Shown one piece after another: positions 59,796-64,000 of a DNA stretch of 64,000 nt; the stretch's first letter is position 1; each line of letters starts with the position of its first letter. The notes beneath the pieces were generated by a model. That model worked only from the letters and a program-made list of their open reading frames with translations, did not search any database and had not been told where the DNA came from. Source of the stretch: Strigamia acuminata (lineage: Eukaryota > Arthropoda > Chilopoda > Geophilomorpha > Linotaeniidae); contig OX442315.1 in the NCBI GenBank assembly GCA_949358305.1, forward strand, positions 1,550,001 to 1,614,000, written 5' to 3'. A program made the translations under genes and the position numbers.

Positions 59796-60847
59796 TTGGC
59801 TACTGTGCATAACACTTTTCTTTTTATCGCCGGAAATTTTCGCGAATTTCGCGAATTTTCGCGGCGATTTGTGTTTTTTTCAGTTTACGACGATCTCCGG
59901 GCCTATTTTCGTTTCGACGACGTATCACCGACGTCCAGACACGCCGAGCATCGTTCACCACACGATTCTACGTTAATTTCGTCAAGAATTGCGCGGTTTC
60001 GCGAATTCTTGGGCGAATTTCGTTTATTTGCAGTTTTCTCGTCGATTTTAAATCGACGACGTATCCACGACGTTCGCAGGCAACCAGTGTTGCTCACTAC
60101 ACGTTTCCGTCGTTAATTTCGTCCAAATTCTCGCGGTCTCGCGGTTTTTGCGACGAATTTTTCGTTTATTTTCAGTTTTCGACGGATTTTCGTCCCGACG
60201 ACGATTTTTCGACGATTTCTCAACAGAAACGAGACTTTTCTCGCTATATACACCCCGGCGTGTATATAGTATCGACGAATTCACGACGATTTATTTATTT
60301 TCGACGATTTTTGCGTATTTTTGTGAAGAGCCTCATTTAATGAGAAGAATTTGGATTTTCGAATCCAAATTAGCGCTTTTAACGGGTTTTTCGAGAAAAC
60401 CCGCTCGTGCCTTTATCACGAGCTCGCGTGACGTTACGCGAGAGATTCATCAACTTTTCTCCTTCCCTGTCGTGAAACTTTGTTATTATAAGATAGATAT
60501 TAAGATTTTTGGTTGGGTCATTATTAGAATCGCAATAGCCCTTCGGACAAGTCTGTCCACCGCTATTGTTGTATTCTAGAGTGAGGCTGAGCCCTGCGCC
60601 ACCTAGTATTCCCGCGATCCCAGGCGATCTCAAAGGACACTAGGGGGACACTCACTCTAGGTTATCAGCTGATTGTAGCATCGGCTCCCAATTTGTGGTT
60701 TTTCCGCCTCGAAAGTGCTTCGTTTTGTGATCGTGATTGTGCCATTGGATTGTGCAGTGCTACGAGTGTCTTCTATTACGCCCGTACCACTCTCTACGCC
60801 TTTGAGTTTTTCGCGGTGTGCGAAGTCTACTTTTTTTCCACGTTAGG
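59796..60847 (+). other. Leader of the third Copia element, with tandem repeats
   Basis: 59827-60200 holds about three diverged units of ~145 bases (TTTTCAGTTT...CGACGACGTAT...GTTAATTTCGTC...GCGGTTTCGCG). The rest is free of long coding frames with recognisable content; short frames on both strands are repeats read in frame. Confidence 0.6.
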
Positions 60848-63800
60848 ATGTCAAAATACGTGGAACCAACGGTTGGAAAGTGCCCGATGTTAGGAATAAA
60901 CAATTACGAACAATGGCGTCGTGCCATGTGCATGCTCCTAAAGTCAGAAGGCCTTTGGAGGCACGTAACCGAAGAAAAAGAGGCTGAATATCTATTGACA
61001 TTGACTCCAAAGGAGACTGAAAAATACAAGTTGAAGAAGGACAAGGCGTTGGGTCACATTTATTGCCACGTGAGCGAGGCGAAACGCGCTACACTGGACA
61101 ACGCCAATACCCCGAAGGAAGCTTGGGACATTTTGTCAAAAATCTTTGCTCCCAGCTCTCTGGCTCGTCAAGCAGCCATGAGATGGCAATTTTTGGGCCT
61201 ACATCTTCAACCGAACGAAGACATGGTCGATTTCGTCAGTCGTGTCGATCTCCACGTACGCCAACTCAGGGACATGAAGGAGGAAGTGTCGGATAAGCAT
61301 CACGCTTACCAATACTTGAATCGACTGCCTCCAGAATATGCTCAGGCCACGTTTGCCATCTATAACTGGCCTGAAGCTAACTTTACGCCGACTAAAGTGT
61401 CCGAACAATTGGTCTCTGAATATCTTCGCCTCAAATCAGTTGGTTTACACAACGTTTCAGCATCGGCTCATGCATCTGCCCAAAATCCACAACAATTTCG
61501 GCAAGGCTCACGTCCCCGTCGTCCGTTATCGCAGGTCAAATGCTTTAATTGTCATGAGTTGGGCCACTATGCGAACAAGTGCCCACATCCCAAACGCGAC
61601 GACAGGAACCAGCAACCAGCAGCTTCTTTTCAACGCTCCCGCAGCAAAAGCAAGAAGCGCGGCAAGAACTCGGCTCCCAAACCCGAGGACAATCGCCCGA
61701 GAGGAAGTTCGCATCCGGTTCGCAACGCAGTGTTTTTCGTAAATGCTCCGCAAATTGTTGAACGTCCTGTTGCCCACCTGATGCAATCCAACGAATGGAT
61801 AGTCGACTGTGGTGCTACAGACCATGTTTCCCACATACGATCGTGGTTTTCCGATTTTGTGAATATTGTCCCTTTTGACATTGAACTGGGCCAAGGGAAA
61901 TCACAAGTGACTGGTCGAGGAAGTGTTCAACTACAAACACGTGTGGACAATTCTCACTGCAATGTGACACTGACGAACGTTCTTTATGCGCCCAATTTTG
62001 AGGCGAATTTAATCTCAGTGTCCAAAATTGATAAGACCCGTCACCATATTCATATTTTCAATGGAGAAGTCCATATATATGAGACGGACATCACGAGTGC
62101 CGTTCTGAAAGCAAAGGAGAAAGGAGGACTTTACTACGTGGATGGGTTGTGTACAAATCCAACTGTTGCCACTACGACTTCACCAATGATTCAGCAATCA
62201 CCCGTACAGACATTTGTCACAACGGAAGTTGACTTCGTGAATATTCCGAAGCCAAGAAGGCAGAAGTCATCGCAAAAGGATATTTCGGATTTTAGGATTC
62301 AAATGCCGCCATTACCTGCGACAGAGGCCCCGACGTCAATTTCGGCTGCCGTCAATCCTACATCCATGACACAATCTTTACCTGTCCACCTAAACCCTCC
62401 AATCCATTCCTATGCTAATGCTCTCCAGCATATCCCCAGCAGTCCTCCACCCGTCACATCTCCTTCTCCCATCCAATCCGCTGGTAATCCTTCTCAATCA
62501 CAAAAGAAGGCAACTACTAATCCTGTCCAATTACCGAAGAAAGCCCTTGCCAACCCCGCTTCCACCAAAGACGCAACTGGCTTGTGGCATAGTCGCCTTG
62601 GGCATTTGCACACCAACGCGTTGAAGTTGTTAGCCAATAATGACAATGTATATGGACTCGAACCAGCGGAAGTGTCGCAAGAATTAGCGTGCAACGACTG
62701 CCGCCTTGCGAAATCCGTCAGAGCTTCCCACAAACCGGATCTACATCCTTCAACATCTCAGCCCCTTGATCTTTTGCATATGGACGTGTGGGGGCCGTAT
62801 CCGGTAGCCTCGTTTGGGGGCGCTCGCTTCGTTTTCACCGTCATTGACGACGCGACGCGATACACCTGGATCACGCCTTTAGCTCAAAAATCCCAAGTAT
62901 TCTCGTGCTTCAAGGAAATCGTCGCCAGAGTCGAGCGCGTTGCGAATACGCGCATCAAAGCCATTCGATCAGATAGAGGCGGCGAATTCATGTCCAACGA
63001 ATTCCAACAGTACTTGAAGGAAAAGGGGATCCAGGGACAGCGAACAAATCCGTCAAGCCCTCAAATGAACGGCACAGCCGAAAGAATTAACCGGACAATG
63101 GTTGACCACATTAGAGCTGTTATACAAGAGACACAACTTCCGGAAGGTTTATGGGCTGAACTCGCGGTCAATTTCGCCTACATTAAAAATAGAAGTCCAC
63201 ATTCCCGTTTGAACAACCAAGTGCCATACATACTTTGGCGTCAGCGTGCCCTTTCTTTGCGCCACCTGAGGAAAATTGGATCTAAGTGCTGGGTGCACTT
63301 TACTGCACCGGGACGCAAAAAGCTTGATCCTCGTGCTTGGGAGGGTTTCCTCGTAGGCTACGCCACGGGTACACGTGGTTACCGTATATGGAATCCTGTG
63401 GACAATAGCGTAACGGAGTCAACTCACGTTCGCATCGATGAACACCAATCTTATAAAAGGACACTAAGAAGTCAAAATGGTCATCGCAATCAAATCTTCG
63501 AGGAACCCGACGTTGGTCAACAACAACATGTGTCATTCGACGATAACGTCCACTATTTGGATTGGCCAAAAGCCGACACTGACGGGGATTCATCGGGTAC
63601 ATCCGATGACGATGACGATGATGATGATGGAAATGGATCAGTTTCGAAATCGATATCCATCCCAATGGTGCACATTTCCCCGCTTAACACACCTGAACGT
63701 CAGCTGGTAGAAGCATGCGCACTGGCATTACCGGATTCTGCGAGTTTGGGACGATCAGCATCATATCCAATTCTTTATCAAGAGGAAGGACAGGATACGG

Positions 63801-64000
63801 ATGAAGATGTTGGACAGATTGTTGATGAGGCAATTCAACCGGACGCGGCAGAGTTGCAACAGATTCAGTCTCAACACATCTCACCGGAAACGTCTCAAAC
63901 TAGTTCTCCTGGGCTTTCACCGCCTGGCTCACCAACTCGTTTCGTCACAACGCGCAGAAGAGACGGCCGGAATGTTTTGCAACATATGATGCCAATATTC
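60848..64000 (+). CDS. Gag-Pol polyprotein of the third Copia element (partial, 1051 codons in window)
   Basis: I read the frame codon by codon from ATG 60848 to the edge and found no stop. Gag core (NNYEQWRRAM), zinc knuckle CFNCHELGHYANKC at 232-245, basic Ser/Arg/Lys stretch 255-275. The protease active site is D320-C-G (IVDCGATDH), Cys replacing the usual Ser/Thr. Pre-integrase WHSRLGHL (His581) with CNDC; integrase D646 (MDVWGPY), D709 (RSDRGGEF) and E745 (NGTAERINR), a DD35E spacing. Then WEGFLVGYATGTRGYRIW and an acidic Asp run (DDDDDDDDGNG). The end falls in the integrase-RT linker, so RT and any extra domain cannot be judged. Confidence 0.9.
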   Translation, partial: MSKYVEPTVGKCPMLGINNYEQWRRAMCMLLKSEGLWRHVTEEKEAEYLLTLTPKETEKYKLKKDKALGHIYCHVSEAKRATLDNANTPKEAWDILSKIFAPSSLARQAAMRWQFLGLHLQPNEDMVDFVSRVDLHVRQLRDMKEEVSDKHHAYQYLNRLPPEYAQATFAIYNWPEANFTPTKVSEQLVSEYLRLKSVGLHNVSASAHASAQNPQQFRQGSRPRRPLSQVKCFNCHELGHYANKCPHPKRDDRNQQPAASFQRSRSKSKKRGKNSAPKPEDNRPRGSSHPVRNAVFFVNAPQIVERPVAHLMQSNEWIVDCGATDHVSHIRSWFSDFVNIVPFDIELGQGKSQVTGRGSVQLQTRVDNSHCNVTLTNVLYAPNFEANLISVSKIDKTRHHIHIFNGEVHIYETDITSAVLKAKEKGGLYYVDGLCTNPTVATTTSPMIQQSPVQTFVTTEVDFVNIPKPRRQKSSQKDISDFRIQMPPLPATEAPTSISAAVNPTSMTQSLPVHLNPPIHSYANALQHIPSSPPPVTSPSPIQSAGNPSQSQKKATTNPVQLPKKALANPASTKDATGLWHSRLGHLHTNALKLLANNDNVYGLEPAEVSQELACNDCRLAKSVRASHKPDLHPSTSQPLDLLHMDVWGPYPVASFGGARFVFTVIDDATRYTWITPLAQKSQVFSCFKEIVARVERVANTRIKAIRSDRGGEFMSNEFQQYLKEKGIQGQRTNPSSPQMNGTAERINRTMVDHIRAVIQETQLPEGLWAELAVNFAYIKNRSPHSRLNNQVPYILWRQRALSLRHLRKIGSKCWVHFTAPGRKKLDPRAWEGFLVGYATGTRGYRIWNPVDNSVTESTHVRIDEHQSYKRTLRSQNGHRNQIFEEPDVGQQQHVSFDDNVHYLDWPKADTDGDSSGTSDDDDDDDDGNGSVSKSISIPMVHISPLNTPERQLVEACALALPDSASLGRSASYPILYQEEGQDTDEDVGQIVDEAIQPDAAELQQIQSQHISPETSQTSSPGLSPPGSPTRFVTTRRRDGRNVLQHMMPIF

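Larger units (their letters stand above)
59239..64000 (+). mobile_element. Intact-looking Ty1/Copia element running off the right edge
   Basis: LTR, primer site, 1.1-kb leader and an uninterrupted Gag-protease-integrase frame to the window end. Relative of the Copia at 41864 by Gag layout, leader length and primer site. RT, RNase H and 3' LTR lie beyond the window. Confidence 0.85.

Overview
The window is animal DNA, probably from an invertebrate. Genes are split by short introns (many of 50-70 bases, mostly GT...AG), a tandem family of degenerin/ENaC-type sodium channels is present, and most of the remaining sequence is LTR retrotransposons and small inverted-repeat elements. I cannot name the species; an arthropod or another ecdysozoan is my guess. 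No bacterial-type operon, CRISPR array or functional RNA gene was seen.

Host genes. Three tandem DEG/ENaC-like genes lie on the + strand: gene A (1-5573, 5' end outside the window), gene B (7489-38694) and gene C (39930-51553). Exons can be placed base by base because the copies agree in length and phase: exons 6-10 are 82, 83, 96, 110 and 358 bases in all three. Each gene appears to encode two complete channel modules in one polypeptide. The large exon 5 carries TM2 of module 1, a cytosolic linker and TM1 of module 2 in one uninterrupted frame in A and C, and also in B once its insertion is discounted. Gene A looks intact as far as seen. Gene B is broken twice by retrotransposons inside coding exons and also carries a frameshift. 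Gene C lacks exon 1 and has a one-base loss in exon 3.

Mobile elements, left to right: a solo LTR (692-1515); a young 13.5-kb Ty3/Gypsy element (7768-21264, minus strand; gag, pol with a -1 frameshift signal, and a third ORF in the env position behind a splice acceptor); a segmental duplication of gene B exons 1-2 with long tRNA-armed palindromes (to 28002); two solo LTRs (23681-25338, 27624-28211); a composite tandem-repeat element (28501-29653); a 5.2-kb non-autonomous relative of the Gypsy element that lost nearly all gag-pol but kept the third ORF (31128-36359); hAT-like and other MITEs; a solo LTR (41358-49021) split by a Ty1/Copia element (41864-48958) whose pol carries a methyl-CpG-binding-like domain; a triple nest (51730-57437) of a pogo/Tigger-like inverted-repeat element, a second inverted-repeat element and a decayed minus-strand Copia; and finally an intact Copia reading frame (60848-64000) that runs off the right edge.

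Sibling genes serve as empty-site controls. Several insertions are missing from the equivalent intron or exon of another copy and are flanked by exact target-site duplications (4 bp for the Gypsy family, 5 bp for Copia, 8 bp for hAT-like), so these boundaries are firm. The most unusual items are the two-module channels, the MBD-like domain in a Copia pol, and the conserved third ORF of the Gypsy family that survives in an element without gag or pol.
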